Below are positions 22,128 to 30,456 of a DNA stretch of 38,644 nt, piece after piece. The notes under the pieces are model-generated. The model saw only the letters and a list, made by a program, of their open reading frames with translations. It ran no database searches and was not told where the DNA came from. The first letter of the stretch is position 1. Each line of letters begins with the position of its first letter. Source of the DNA: Petrocella sp. FN5 (GTDB lineage Bacteria; Bacillota; Clostridia; Lachnospirales; Vallitaleaceae); the NCBI RefSeq assembly GCF_029210395.1, contig NZ_JARGDP010000027.1, positions 1 through 38,644 of the forward strand, given 5' to 3'. A program made the translations under genes and the position numbers.

Positions 22128-23537
22128 CTATTCATTTATAAAATCAAATATTATTTTCGTGCCGTTTTCACCGGAATACATATCCAGATGACCTTGTAAC
22201 TTGTCTTTGACTATGCTGCTTACGATATTTAGCCCAAGGCTATCTGCTTTTATGGATTTTACGTCAAATCCTTTGCCATTGTCAATGACAGACATACTTG
22301 AATACAGATTTCCTTTTTGGATCCATATATCTATAGATCCATCTGATTTTTCATCGAAAGCATGTTCAATGGAATTTTGTAAGAGCTCATTGACCACCAA
22401 GGCTATGGAAGTTGCCTTGTCTGAGTTAACTGTAAGACTGTCTCCTTCTATAGATATAGAGATGTGATCCACCGTTGATAGTCCATATCTAAGGGTACTC
22501 TCTTTTATTTTGGTTACAATTGTTTTTAGGTCGACGTCATCTACCCCGTTTTGTGCCAGAAGCTCATGGGTGACCGCGATCCCAAGAATTCTATTGATAC
22601 TTACATTAAAAGCTTCATTGACCAAATCGTTGTTAATCCTTCTAGATTGAAGACTAAGAAGGCTGGCAATGGTCTGCAAATTGTTCTTGACTCGATGATG
22701 AATCTCTCGTATGGCAACGGATTTGAGGATGATTTCTTTTTCCTTTTCTCTTACTTCTGTTATATCTTTAATGAGCATGGTAAGCCCTGTTATAACATTT
22801 TGTCGTTTTAATGTTGCATACTTGATTTGTAAGGTGAGTCTGCCAACGGTTACTTCTGATATTTTCAAACTATGCTCTTCTATAAGCTTATCAAAGGCAC
22901 ATCCATCTAGTACAAGATTCTCAAAATGCATCCCTATGATACTGTCTCTGTATCCCAATTCCTCGTACAACTTCTTGGCACCGGGATTACCGTAATTACT
23001 AATGCCCTGTTGGTCGAAAATAATGATAGCATCGTTAATATGATAGGTTACGGTATATTCACTGTCCTTAACATTAAGCAATGTTTCTGTGAGTTGTCCT
23101 GTTGTTTCAGCCAGAAATTCCATTTTTTCATTCTGCTTAACCGATGTTGTAATGTCTTGTTCCATAATCAATACGCCAATAACATCACCCTTGTCGTTTT
23201 GTATGGGTACAACGTTTTGTCGTACATTTTTATTCTCTTGGGTTAAAGCCTTGAGATCTCTTGTCGCCATACCAATATCCAAAGTCCTCAGTGCTGCCGG
23301 CTCATTTTTTCTATAAGCCAATTCCCCAACCACGGAATACTGATACATCGATGCATGGGAGGTCGGTTTGGCTTCTGCCACAACGATGGCTGCATTAGGA
23401 TCACTGGTCATACAATCTATAAATACATCTGCTTTAACCAGATCCGCAATAATTGGAAGCACTTTTGCGATGCTCTCAAGTTTTAAGATATCTTCATCCT
23501 TAAGATTCGTATATTTATTGCATAATTCTCTTAACAT
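22128..23537 (-). CDS. eutW: EutW, ethanolamine sensor histidine kinase
   Basis: This 469-residue soluble kinase has an N-terminal sensor region (about 1-150), a PAS domain (about 160-270, with INDAIIIFDQQGISNYGNPG), then a HisKA_2 dimerisation domain with AIREIHHRVKNNLQTIASLL, where the His is the likely phosphorylation site, and a HATPase domain (LVVNELLQNSIEHAF, IDNGKGFD). EutW kinases autophosphorylate in response to ethanolamine and pass phosphate to EutV. AGGAG stands 7 bases before the ATG. The gene follows eutV by 14 bases. Confidence 0.94.
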   Translation of the reverse strand: MLRELCNKYTNLKDEDILKLESIAKVLPIIADLVKADVFIDCMTSDPNAAIVVAEAKPTSHASMYQYSVVGELAYRKNEPAALRTLDIGMATRDLKALTQENKNVRQNVVPIQNDKGDVIGVLIMEQDITTSVKQNEKMEFLAETTGQLTETLLNVKDSEYTVTYHINDAIIIFDQQGISNYGNPGAKKLYEELGYRDSIIGMHFENLVLDGCAFDKLIEEHSLKISEVTVGRLTLQIKYATLKRQNVITGLTMLIKDITEVREKEKEIILKSVAIREIHHRVKNNLQTIASLLSLQSRRINNDLVNEAFNVSINRILGIAVTHELLAQNGVDDVDLKTIVTKIKESTLRYGLSTVDHISISIEGDSLTVNSDKATSIALVVNELLQNSIEHAFDEKSDGSIDIWIQKGNLYSSMSVIDNGKGFDVKSIKADSLGLNIVSSIVKDKLQGHLDMYSGENGTKIIFDFINE

Positions 23538-23551
23538 CTTTTGCTCCTGGC

Positions 23552-24127
23552 CTATTCTACATGATTCATAATGATTGCATTGGCAATGTTCTTCATAGAG
23601 GCGTGTTTTTCCATACTCAGTTTTCTAATGAGATTATAGGCCTCTTTGTCTGTTATTCGATTATGATCCATAAGAATGCCTTTTGCCCGGTCAATAGATT
23701 TCCTGGCTTCTAACTGATCTTTTAGCTTTTCAGTGTCTTCTTTGATTTTTTTTATTAATCGTCCTTTTGCTACAGCGATCTCAATGGTTGGAATAAGATT
23801 CTGGCTGCTAACAGGTTTAACGATATACCCCATAACACCCACCTCTTTGGCTTGCTCCAAAAACTCAATGCCACTATAAGCTGTTAACAATACAACGCTA
23901 AGGGCTAACTCTTCATTGATAATGACTTTAGATGCCTTTATGCCATCTAGTATGGGCATCTTCACATCCATAAGCACCAAATCCGGTCTAAGTTTTCTGC
24001 ACAATTCAACTGCATCGAATCCATCGGAAGCTTGTCCTACTACGTCGTAGCCCTCTTCCTTGAGAATCTCGCTGAGGTCCATCCTAGTAATAAGTTCATC
24101 GTCGGTTACTACTATTCTGCACTTCAT
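23552..24127 (-). CDS. eutV: EutV, ANTAR-type antitermination response regulator
   Basis: ATG at 24127 has AAGGAGG 8 bases upstream and gives 191 residues starting MKCRIVVTDDELITRMDL. The receiver domain holds the acidic pair DD and the phosphoacceptor Asp in LVLMDVKMPILDG; a coiled coil (LKDQLEARKSIDRA) leads to the C-terminal ANTAR domain (AKGILMDHNRITDKEAYNLI). EutV, once phosphorylated by EutW, dimerises and binds dual-hairpin RNA to block terminators. The frame is open for 50 codons further upstream, but that stretch is an interspersed repeat (24160-24276) and is not part of the protein. Confidence 0.95.
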   Translation of the reverse strand: MKCRIVVTDDELITRMDLSEILKEEGYDVVGQASDGFDAVELCRKLRPDLVLMDVKMPILDGIKASKVIINEELALSVVLLTAYSGIEFLEQAKEVGVMGYIVKPVSSQNLIPTIEIAVAKGRLIKKIKEDTEKLKDQLEARKSIDRAKGILMDHNRITDKEAYNLIRKLSMEKHASMKNIANAIIMNHVE

Positions 24128-24159
24128 TCTATTGTCCTCCTTAAATGTATTGAAAGGGT

Positions 24160-24276
24160 TGGTTAAGGCTTCAAAACCATATAGTTGAACTTTCACAGAC
24201 AGGATAGTTATGAATGCATCAACATAATCTATTTCTGTTTGTGAATCTAGTGAAACTTGGTTTTGGCCTTTAATCA
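24160..24276 (-). repeat. Palindromic interspersed element, copy A (eutP-eutV gap)
   Basis: Read on the minus strand this 117-base stretch aligns over its whole length with 37845-37965. Shared blocks are CCAAAACCAAGTTTCACTA, ATTCACAAACA, ATAGATTATGTTGATGCATT and TTCATAACTAT. The ends are inverted repeats (TGATTAAAGGCC and GCCTTAACCA), and an inner pair (TTCACAAACA with TGTCTGTGAA) gives a long hairpin. No transposase is present. It fills nearly the whole gap between eutP and eutV. Confidence 0.8.
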
Positions 24277-24280
24277 ACAG

Positions 24281-24306
24281 TGGTTAAGGCTTCAAAACCA
24301 TATAGT
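24281..24306. repeat. 26-bp direct repeat of the element end, overlapping the eutP 3' end
   Basis: The 26 bases here are identical to 24160-24185, one end of element A. The last six eutP sense codons and its TAA stop lie inside. The two copies stand in the same orientation, 4 bases outside the far end of the element. Confidence 0.75.
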
Positions 24307-24715
24307 CTTCAAGTTCTTCTAGGCCTAAACCCATTATTGCACTTATTTCAAATATTTTTTCTGCGCCTGCCAATGTAAGACAATCCCTTGCATAATCTAT
24401 ATCTTTTATTTCTTCATCTATTTTTGTTACAATACCTACTACTGGCTTTGTAAAAACTGACGCAAAATTCGGAGAAAATAGACAGTTTTTGCTACTTGCG
24501 TCCTGAAACAATAGTACCATATGACAGTCACAAGATGCAACAATTAAGGCATTATTGTATCTTCGACTTTCTAAGTACTCGCCTGGTGTATCAATGATGG
24601 TATCATAGTATTCCATGGCTTGTGTTTTTTTGTATTTTAGACTTGCTTTCATCATCGCTTGGACAAACGTGGTTTTACCCGATCCCACAGCCCCTATTAA
24701 TAGAATTTTTTTCAT
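24284..24715 (-). CDS. eutP: EutP/PduV-type small GTPase
   Basis: ATG at 24715 gives 143 residues beginning MKKILLIGAVGSGKTTF, with the Walker A loop GAVGSGKT. YYDTIIDTPGEYLESRR holds the switch (DTPGEY), and GIVTKIDE takes the place of NKxD, typical of EutP/PduV. Its role in compartments is unsettled; acetate-kinase activity or placement along filaments has been proposed for the family. No separate ribosome-binding site is seen: the start lies 4 bases after the eutS stop, so coupling is likely. The last codons come from a repeat element. Confidence 0.9.
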   Translation of the reverse strand: MKKILLIGAVGSGKTTFVQAMMKASLKYKKTQAMEYYDTIIDTPGEYLESRRYNNALIVASCDCHMVLLFQDASSKNCLFSPNFASVFTKPVVGIVTKIDEEIKDIDYARDCLTLAGAEKIFEISAIMGLGLEELEDYMVLKP

Positions 24716-24719
24716 AGCG

Positions 24720-25070
24720 CTATGATTTGGTGACTCTTGTCGGGGTAAATGACAACACATTGGTCAATATATTCAGTATCTCATTTAAGGCGGATTCTAT
24801 ACTGGAAATATCGCCTGTAACAACCAAAGAACCGCTAAATCGATCAATAAAACCAATATCTACACTTGCAGCTTTGGTAGCAACATCAGCTGCAATAATA
24901 ACCGCTTCACTGGGCGTGATGGTAAGGATACCTATGGCATCACTATGCTCATCTGCCAGACCCAATTTCATGTAGATGCTCTTTTGTGGTTTTGCGATGA
25001 TATGGGCAAGGGTTACTTGTTTTCCCGGAACATATTCTTGAATAATTCTTTGTTTTTCAAAGTTTTCCAT
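24720..25070 (-). CDS. eutS: EutS shell protein
   Basis: This shell protein of about 116 residues is the first gene of the operon. It has the EutS/PduU signature [22 protein letters not shown] at the N-terminus, forming the beta-barrel cap, then the permuted BMC core ([37 protein letters not shown]). The start at 25070 is favoured since AAAGG is 9-10 bases upstream; an ATG three codons earlier almost touches that site. The bent EutS hexamer is used at shell edges. Confidence 0.92.
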   Translation of the reverse strand: MENFEKQRIIQEYVPGKQVTLAHIIAKPQKSIYMKLGLADEHSDAIGILTITPSEAVIIAADVATKAASVDIGFIDRFSGSLVVTGDISSIESALNEILNILTNVLSFTPTRVTKS

Positions 25071-25100
25071 AGATTTCATTCCTTTATGAGATTTTTCTCT

Positions 25101-25163
25101 AAAAATACAAAAAGCCGCTACAAAGCATATTGATATGCTTCATTGCAAGCTTCTTCGCTTTTT
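25101..25163 (-). terminator. Leader terminator before eutS
   Basis: On the minus strand AAAAAGC (25163-25157) can pair with GCTTTTT (25115-25109), enclosing the perfect hairpin AAGCATAT-TG-ATATGCTT (25123-25140). The sequence after it is T-rich (TTTTTGTATTTTT). This fits a transcription-stopping structure about 30-40 bases before eutS. Confidence 0.6.
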
Positions 25164-25183
25164 CATTGCACTTCGCCGTGCAA
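25147..25183 (-). promoter_or_regulatory. Possible ANTAR-type dual hairpin in the eutS leader
   Basis: Two hairpins with six-base loops stand in tandem: TTGCAC-GGCGAA-GTGCAA (25183-25166) and AAGC-GAAGAA-GCTT (25160-25147). The 5' arm of the second is also the 5' arm of the terminator, so the two structures exclude each other, as expected for EutV control. Both loops have G at position 4 but G rather than A at position 1, so recognition by EutV is less certain than at eutA. Confidence 0.5.
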
Positions 25184-25201
25184 CGATATCGGTTTTTCAT
25201 A

Positions 25202-25230
25202 ATTATAGCATCCTGAGCATTTAAAGTCAA
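25202..25230 (-). promoter_or_regulatory. Main sigma-A promoter of the eut operon
   Basis: On the minus strand TTGACT (plus 25225-25230), a 17-base spacer and TATAAT (plus 25202-25207) form a near-consensus promoter. Transcription would start near 25195, leaving a leader of about 125 bases before eutS that holds the hairpins and terminator. A strong constitutive promoter followed by a conditional terminator fits antitermination control. Confidence 0.85.
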
Positions 25231-25256
25231 TGACGGTGTTTTCTTTGAAAGACATC

Positions 25257-25292
25257 AAAAAAAGATGTTTGAATATCACAACATCTTTTTTT
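25257..25292. terminator. Bidirectional terminator between the chemoreceptor gene and the eut promoter
   Basis: AAAAAAAGATGTT (25257-25269) and AACATCTTTTTTT (25280-25292) form a 13-base stem with a 10-base loop and T-runs on both strands. It ends transcription from the chemoreceptor gene before the eut promoter. Confidence 0.85.
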
Positions 25293-25302
25293 GTATTTAA
25301 GC

Positions 25303-25318
25303 TATGGTTAAAGTGCCA
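25303..25318. repeat. Isolated end of the palindromic element
   Basis: TATGGTTAAAGTGCCA matches, with one mismatch, one end of element copy B (TATGGTTAAAGTGTCA). It lies 32 bases past the stop of the chemoreceptor gene. The rest of the element is not recognisable, so it may be a relic or chance. Confidence 0.4.
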
Positions 25319-25350
25319 TTATTTTGCCATTGCTCTTTTATTTTTTCTAT

Positions 25351-27369
25351 TTATATTAGGCCATGATCAAGTTCGAATTTGGATACTACTGTTTGCATGG
25401 ATTCTGCCAACTGAGCTAAGGCTTCACTGGCTTCAGCGATTTCTTGAATAGCAGCTGTTTGTTCTTCAACGGATGCTGAAGTTTCTTCTGTACTGGCGGC
25501 GTTTTCTTCAGAAATTGCTGATAAGCTTTCAATAATACTTACAATATCATCCTTCTTGACGCCCATCTCATGACTGGCATTGTTCAATCCTTCCATAACC
25601 ATTTTCATGCCTTCTAAAGCTGTTGAAATACCTTCAAACTTTTCATTCGTACTGTCAACGCTTTTAGCTTGGGATGATATTATCCCTTCTACCTCTTTAA
25701 TCGTTACAACCGATTGCTCTGTTTTACCTGAAAGTTCTTGAATGATGGATACAATTTCGTCTGTAAAACTATTGGATTGTTCTGCAAGCTTTCTAATCTC
25801 ATCCGCAACAACAGCAAATCCTCTTCCGGCTTCACCAGCTCTAGCCGCTTCTATTGCAGCATTGAGTGCTAGAAGATTGGTTTGTCTAGCTATGTTTTTA
25901 ATCATCTGACTGGCATTTTCTATTTTTGTAGCGCTTTGGCTCGTTTCAAAAATAACATCATGTATATCCCTTGTCGCTTTTTCACTCGCTTTGGTTTTAT
26001 TTACAAGCTCAAACAACACTTCAAGACCTTCATCTTTAAGTCTATTCACTTGATTTGCCGCATCATTCAACTCTTTAATGAAATGTAGGTCTTGTGAAAT
26101 TAAGCCACTTAATTGATTCACACTGGTTGCACCATTTTCTGTCTCTTTTGCTTGATCCGTTGCACCAATAGCCATTTCTTCAACCGCTCTGCCAACTTCA
26201 TCTGCCGCAACCGCTACTTGTTGACTCGTTGATGTTAACTCCTCTGACGTAGCGGCTACTTGTCCTGAAGTATCTAGAATCTCCTTCACCAGTTCAATAA
26301 AATTATCTTGCATCACTGTAAGGGATACAGCAATCACACCAATCTCATCACTTCTTTTTGCGTGCTTTTTAATGCTTTGGTCCCCTTTTTTTGTCAAATC
26401 ATAATGTGAAAGTCTATCTATATAACTCGATAAATACCGAATAGGTTTTGCAATATAGTTACCAATAATTAAAGCACCCATAACACCAATCACAATAACG
26501 ATAAGGGAAATAATAACGATAATATTTCTAAGCTCAACCGTTCCGCTCAAAAAATCTTCCTCATAGTTACCAATTCCAAGTGTCCAGTTTGTTTTGGGTA
26601 TTGGGCTCATGGCTGTAATTCTTCTTGTTCCGGAAAGTTCATAATTGGCAAGACCTGAATTTCCAACACCAAGTTCTTGAAATGCAAGACCAAATGCCTT
26701 TAATGCTCCATCCGTTTCAATGTCATTGAAAGCATTACTTTGTTCAGTTACATATTCTCTATTGGGATGAGCATACATCGTACTGTCGGTGCCAACAATG
26801 AAAGCATAGCCATTGTCACCAAAGCCTAATTGATCCGTCAATTCACTCAAGGATGTCCCATCACGTGTGCCTATTAAGGCACCCACAACCATTCCATTGG
26901 CGTTAATTGGAACGGCATCGATAAATATAGGTTCACCAGTTATTCTGCTGATGACCACATCAGAAACACTTCCCACGCCATTCAGTGCTTTTTGTACATA
27001 ATCTCTGTCGTCTACTGCCACTGTTTCACCACTTAAAACAAATCTAGCGGTTCCATCTGGTAATACCACACCCATGTCTTGATAGCCTAATCTTTCGATA
27101 TCGTCCATCAAAGATGCTTTTTGTTTTACCCATTCCATACTACTGATTTCCTCTTTCAAAGAAATCTCATTAAGAACAGCCAGTCGTATATCTATTAGAG
27201 CTGTAATTTGTTCTGCTACTTCACTTGAATACTCCAACATCGCCTCTTCTGCCGTCTTGATTACAATGTTAGAACTAAACTCAACAGCTGTGAGTCCGAG
27301 TGTAATGGATATAAAGACGATGAGAAGTCCTACAAACAGTGCAATACGTTTCGATAAATTTATTTTCAT
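25351..27369 (-). CDS. Methyl-accepting chemotaxis protein with Cache sensor
   Basis: This 672-residue chemoreceptor has a membrane helix (about 8-30), an extracytoplasmic Cache domain (about 35-275; [26 protein letters not shown]), a second helix (about 280-305), a HAMP domain and a long cytoplasmic helical signalling region. The hairpin tip contains [35 protein letters not shown] in family form. Family members signal to CheA. The ligand is unknown; proximity to the eut promoter makes ethanolamine or another amine conceivable but unproven. No ribosome-binding site directly precedes the ATG; see the short frame at 27371-27424. Confidence 0.94.
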   Translation of the reverse strand: MKINLSKRIALFVGLLIVFISITLGLTAVEFSSNIVIKTAEEAMLEYSSEVAEQITALIDIRLAVLNEISLKEEISSMEWVKQKASLMDDIERLGYQDMGVVLPDGTARFVLSGETVAVDDRDYVQKALNGVGSVSDVVISRITGEPIFIDAVPINANGMVVGALIGTRDGTSLSELTDQLGFGDNGYAFIVGTDSTMYAHPNREYVTEQSNAFNDIETDGALKAFGLAFQELGVGNSGLANYELSGTRRITAMSPIPKTNWTLGIGNYEEDFLSGTVELRNIIVIISLIVIVIGVMGALIIGNYIAKPIRYLSSYIDRLSHYDLTKKGDQSIKKHAKRSDEIGVIAVSLTVMQDNFIELVKEILDTSGQVAATSEELTSTSQQVAVAADEVGRAVEEMAIGATDQAKETENGATSVNQLSGLISQDLHFIKELNDAANQVNRLKDEGLEVLFELVNKTKASEKATRDIHDVIFETSQSATKIENASQMIKNIARQTNLLALNAAIEAARAGEAGRGFAVVADEIRKLAEQSNSFTDEIVSIIQELSGKTEQSVVTIKEVEGIISSQAKSVDSTNEKFEGISTALEGMKMVMEGLNNASHEMGVKKDDIVSIIESLSAISEENAASTEETSASVEEQTAAIQEIAEASEALAQLAESMQTVVSKFELDHGLI

Positions 27370-27370
27370 T

Positions 27371-27424
27371 TTATATTTTACATATTATAATTGGTTTTGA
27401 TATTTTGTGATTAAAACCAAACAC
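27371..27424 (-). CDS. Possible 17-codon leader peptide coupled to the chemoreceptor gene
   Basis: A strong AAAGGAG (plus 27433-27439) is followed after 8 bases by GTG at 27424. The frame encodes [17 protein letters not shown] (first residue read as Met) and stops 1 base before the ATG of the chemoreceptor gene. That ATG has no site of its own, so coupled translation is attractive. An 8-base inverted repeat, TTGGTTTT/AAAACCAA (27391-27420), overlaps the frame and could instead bring the site close to the ATG. Confidence 0.35.
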   Translation of the reverse strand: MFGFNHKISKPIIICKI

Positions 27425-27643
27425 AATATATGCTCCTTTCGAAGTCATTCTATTATAAGTTTCATTAAAAATTAAATGTCATTTCTTAATCTAAAACAAC
27501 AACTTAATTTCCTAATAATAGGATATAATGCTTAGTGCCTATAGTAAATAGATCTATGGTCCTATTTATAGTAATTATCAATAAATAATAATTACTACGT
27601 AGTTGGTTTTCGCTGGTAAATATGGTCTGCATTCTAGAAAAAT
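27425..27643. other. Non-coding gap upstream of the chemoreceptor gene
   Basis: This is the main part of a gap of about 330 bases. It is AT-rich. A -10-like TATAAT stands on the minus strand (plus 27452-27457), with an ATGACA 19 bases upstream as a weak -35. No RNA gene, riboswitch or element copy was recognised; in particular the conserved blocks of c-di-GMP riboswitches are missing. Confidence 0.5.
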
Positions 27644-27680
27644 AAAAACTCAAATGACCTTTAAGCCAGTTGAGTTTTTT
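27644..27680 (-). terminator. Terminator after the RNA helicase gene
   Basis: AAAAACTCAA (27644-27653) and TTGAGTTTTT (27670-27679) form a stem with T-runs on both strands, 21 bases past the helicase stop. Confidence 0.8.
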
Positions 27681-27700
27681 CTAATTGATAATATGAAGGG

Positions 27701-29146
27701 TTACTTGACTTTCTTAATCTTAACATCCCTACCTTTGACTTTGACCTTGTTCAGCCCTTCTTCTACCATCTGGCCTTTGTGATTAAAAATCTCCACATAA
27801 GTACAGGCGTCTTGAATGTCGATAATACCGATATCTTCAGATGTAATCCCAGATAGATTGCTGATTGCGCCCAGTACATCACCGGCACGCATTTTTTTCT
27901 TCTTTCCGGCATTGATACGCAACCTTGTAATATCCTTATGAAGCTGATCTTTCTTTCCTCTTTTTGGTTTTGGCTTGTCTTTTGCTCCACTTGTCCTAAT
28001 AATAGCTTTTTGTTGCAATGCTTTCTGATCTTCTAGTGGGACCTTATAGCCTATATATTCTTGAACTTCATCCCATTTTCTCTGATCATGGGTAGATACA
28101 AAAGTAATGGCACGGCCTTCTTCACCAACACGCCCTGTCCGACCGATTCTATGTACATAGTTTTCATTGTCTAGGGGCACGTTATAGTTGACGACCAAAT
28201 CAAGGCTATCCACGTGAATGCCTCTAGCCGCCAGATCTGTCGCTATCAAATAGGTGACTTCTCCCTCTTTGAAGGTTGAGATCGCTCTTAGTCGATCTTT
28301 TTGAGCCATACCACCGTGAAGAGCCATACAATCGTACTTGCCTTTGATGAGTTTCTGTACCAGTTGATCCGCTTTGATTCTTGTGTTACAAAAAATCAAG
28401 CAACTCCTTGGTTTCAGTTCTTCCATCAACTTCGTTAAAAGCATGAACTTCCAATCATCTGCTACTTCGTACCAGACTTGTTTGATTTGGTCTATAGGTG
28501 CTTGGGTCGATGCCATCTCTATGCGCAAAGGATTCATCATATGCTCTGAACATATGAACTCTATCTCCGGTGGCATGGTGGCTGAGAAAAGTAGGGTTGT
28601 GCGTTCCTTGGGTATTTTCTTAATAATCGCCTCTACATCTTCAAGAAAACCTCTTTTTAACATTTCATCCGCTTCATCGATGACCAAATACTTAATATGT
28701 TCCAATACAAGATGCTTTCTCTTAATCAAGTCTCCAAGACGCCCAGGCGTACCGACGACAACATGAACACGTTGTTTTAAATGCCTGAGTTGAATATGAA
28801 TGGGCTGCTTGCCATAGATTGGCAGGCAACGTATTTTCTTATATCTGCCAATACTTGCAATCTCTTCACACACTTGAACCGCAAGCTCTCTTGTAGGCGT
28901 GAGCACCAGTACCTGTGGCAGATTCTCATCCATCTCAAGCTTCTCGGCTATTGGAATACCAAAAGCCGCCGTCTTACCACTTCCTGTCTGAGATTGTACA
29001 ATCAGATCCCTACCCTCAAGTATATGGGGCATAACTCTATCTTGAACGGCCAAAGGCTGATTATAACCAAGTACGTCTAGTGCCTTACCAATCTCTTCAC
29101 CGATCTTATACCTTTTAGCAAATTCATTGTGTATCATTTTTGTCAT
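27701..29146 (-). CDS. dbpA: DbpA/YxiN-type DEAD-box RNA helicase
   Basis: ATG at 29146, with GGAAGGTG 8 bases upstream, gives 481 residues, close to B. subtilis YxiN. Helicase motifs are in order: Q motif (ALDVLGYNQPLAVQ), AQTGSGKT-like SQTGSGKTAA, PTRELAVQ, GTPGRL, DEADEML, SATMP, ATDLAARGIHV and HRIGRTGRVG. The C-terminal part (about 400-481) includes LRINAGKKKKMRAGDVLGAI and GIIDIQDACTYVEIFNHKG, the DbpA RNA-binding domain that recognises hairpin 92 of 23S rRNA. It acts in assembly of the large ribosomal subunit. It has no functional link with the neighbouring genes. Confidence 0.93.
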   Translation of the reverse strand: MTKMIHNEFAKRYKIGEEIGKALDVLGYNQPLAVQDRVMPHILEGRDLIVQSQTGSGKTAAFGIPIAEKLEMDENLPQVLVLTPTRELAVQVCEEIASIGRYKKIRCLPIYGKQPIHIQLRHLKQRVHVVVGTPGRLGDLIKRKHLVLEHIKYLVIDEADEMLKRGFLEDVEAIIKKIPKERTTLLFSATMPPEIEFICSEHMMNPLRIEMASTQAPIDQIKQVWYEVADDWKFMLLTKLMEELKPRSCLIFCNTRIKADQLVQKLIKGKYDCMALHGGMAQKDRLRAISTFKEGEVTYLIATDLAARGIHVDSLDLVVNYNVPLDNENYVHRIGRTGRVGEEGRAITFVSTHDQRKWDEVQEYIGYKVPLEDQKALQQKAIIRTSGAKDKPKPKRGKKDQLHKDITRLRINAGKKKKMRAGDVLGAISNLSGITSEDIGIIDIQDACTYVEIFNHKGQMVEEGLNKVKVKGRDVKIKKVK

Positions 29147-29240
29147 GGTGATTTCACCTTCCTTTACTACTCTAGTCATTACATAATCAAACGTATCTAA
29201 AAATAAAGTAGATGCTAAAGCTATGGTTACCACTTTTCTT

Positions 29241-30308
29241 CTATCTTATGTCAACTAAATAGTCACTAATAATGGTTGCTTCTTCAAAAGTAGCCATATT
29301 ATTCATGACGGATAAACCCGTTTCAATGATATGAAAAGCTATAGGACATCCTGTACCTTCTCCTAATCTCATTTCCAAATATAGCATTGGGTTAAGTCCC
29401 ATTTTTTTCATAATGCACATATAGCCAGGTTCCAGTGAACAATGAGATGGAATTAAAAAGTCTTTTACTAGAGGATTAATTTTATAGGCTACGAAAGCTG
29501 CTGTTGCAGAGATAAAACCATCTATTACGATGGGTACTCTGTAATACGCAGCTCCTAAAAAACAGCCAACCATTCCAGCAAGATCTAATCCCCCGACTTT
29601 GGTTAATACATCAATCGGATCACTCGAGTTGGGTTGATTTAACCGGATGGCTTCTTCAATTACGCTTTTTTTGTGTTCAAAGGCTTCCTCTGTAATCCCA
29701 CCACCTTTGCCAACCGAATGATTTGCACTCGATCCTGTAAGGGCCATAAAAACAGCACTACTACAAGTGGTATTGCCAATTCCCATTTCTCCCGTTCCAA
29801 TAAGATTGTAGCCTTCCTTTACCAGGTCTTTTACCATTTCAATACCGATTTCAATGGCTTTAATCACTTCTTCGCCTTCCATTGCCGGTCCTTTAAGAAA
29901 GTTATTTGTACCGTAACGAATCTTTTTTTTAACCAAGTTTAAACCATCAATATCGCTCATAACCCCTATATCAACTACACGTATGTCCGCATTGTTTACC
30001 TTACTAATAGCACAAATACCTGTTATGCCCTTTAACATATTTAGCGACTGAATCGCTGTAACCTCTTGTGGTGCACAACTTACGCCTTCTGCACATATAC
30101 CATGGTCTGCTGCCATAATAATCGTACATTTTTTATGAATTTCATTTTTCACATGCCCTGTTATACCTGCAATCTGAATAGCGATTTTTTCCAAGGTGCC
30201 TAAGCTTCCTAATGGTTTAGCAAGTGAATCCATTCTTTTTTGTGCTTCCAACATTACCGGCTCATTAAGTCCCCTAATCTCTATTAATATTCGATCCAAT
30301 AATCCCAT
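29241..30308 (-). CDS. cobT: CobT, nicotinate-nucleotide:dimethylbenzimidazole phosphoribosyltransferase
   Basis: ATG at 30308, with GAGGAG 7 bases upstream, gives 355 residues. It activates the lower-ligand base of cobalamin as alpha-ribazole phosphate. Family blocks are MDSLAKPLGSLGTLE, IIMAADHGICAEGVS, GTGEMGIGNTTCSSAV, VGGLDLAGMVG and the catalytic Glu in LGEGTGCPIAF. The enzyme helps make the B12 needed by EutBC, which may explain its position near the eut operon, although cobT has its own transcript and no other cobalamin gene lies here. No cobalamin riboswitch was seen upstream. Confidence 0.94.
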   Translation of the reverse strand: MGLLDRILIEIRGLNEPVMLEAQKRMDSLAKPLGSLGTLEKIAIQIAGITGHVKNEIHKKCTIIMAADHGICAEGVSCAPQEVTAIQSLNMLKGITGICAISKVNNADIRVVDIGVMSDIDGLNLVKKKIRYGTNNFLKGPAMEGEEVIKAIEIGIEMVKDLVKEGYNLIGTGEMGIGNTTCSSAVFMALTGSSANHSVGKGGGITEEAFEHKKSVIEEAIRLNQPNSSDPIDVLTKVGGLDLAGMVGCFLGAAYYRVPIVIDGFISATAAFVAYKINPLVKDFLIPSHCSLEPGYMCIMKKMGLNPMLYLEMRLGEGTGCPIAFHIIETGLSVMNNMATFEEATIISDYLVDIR

Positions 30309-30385
30309 TATATTACTCCTCTTAAAGTAGGTTTGACTCTTTTTCAATAATACCGTCTTAATCTTTATCAACGCGTTCATATTTA

Positions 30386-30452
30386 TGGTTAGGTTTAAAG
30401 TTAATACCCTCTGTACTATTTGAGCTTAAATAAACTTAGTTTTGACCCTTAG
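30386..30452 (-). repeat. Relic of the palindromic element between the regulator gene and cobT
   Basis: On the minus strand TAAGGGTCAAAACTAAGTTT (30451-30432) matches the left arm of element copy B (TAAGGTGTCAAAACTAAGTT) apart from one missing base. About 45 bases further on, GGTTAGGTTTAAAG (plus 30389-30402) may be the other end. It begins a few bases after the stop of the regulator gene at 30457, again at a gene 3' end. Confidence 0.5.
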
Positions 30453-30456
30453 CATA

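Noticed and set aside
24128-24277. N-terminal extension of the EutV reading frame
   Set aside because: It is entirely within or beside repeat element A, has no ribosome-binding site and does not match receiver domains; the start at 24127 has AAGGAGG.
27425-27643. c-di-GMP riboswitch upstream of the chemoreceptor gene
   Set aside because: The conserved tetraloop and receptor blocks of this riboswitch class were not found on the minus strand.
30309-30456. Cobalamin riboswitch upstream of cobT, and also in the eut leader
   Set aside because: The conserved B12-box blocks and the needed length of about 200 bases are not present; the cobT gap holds only a relic repeat.
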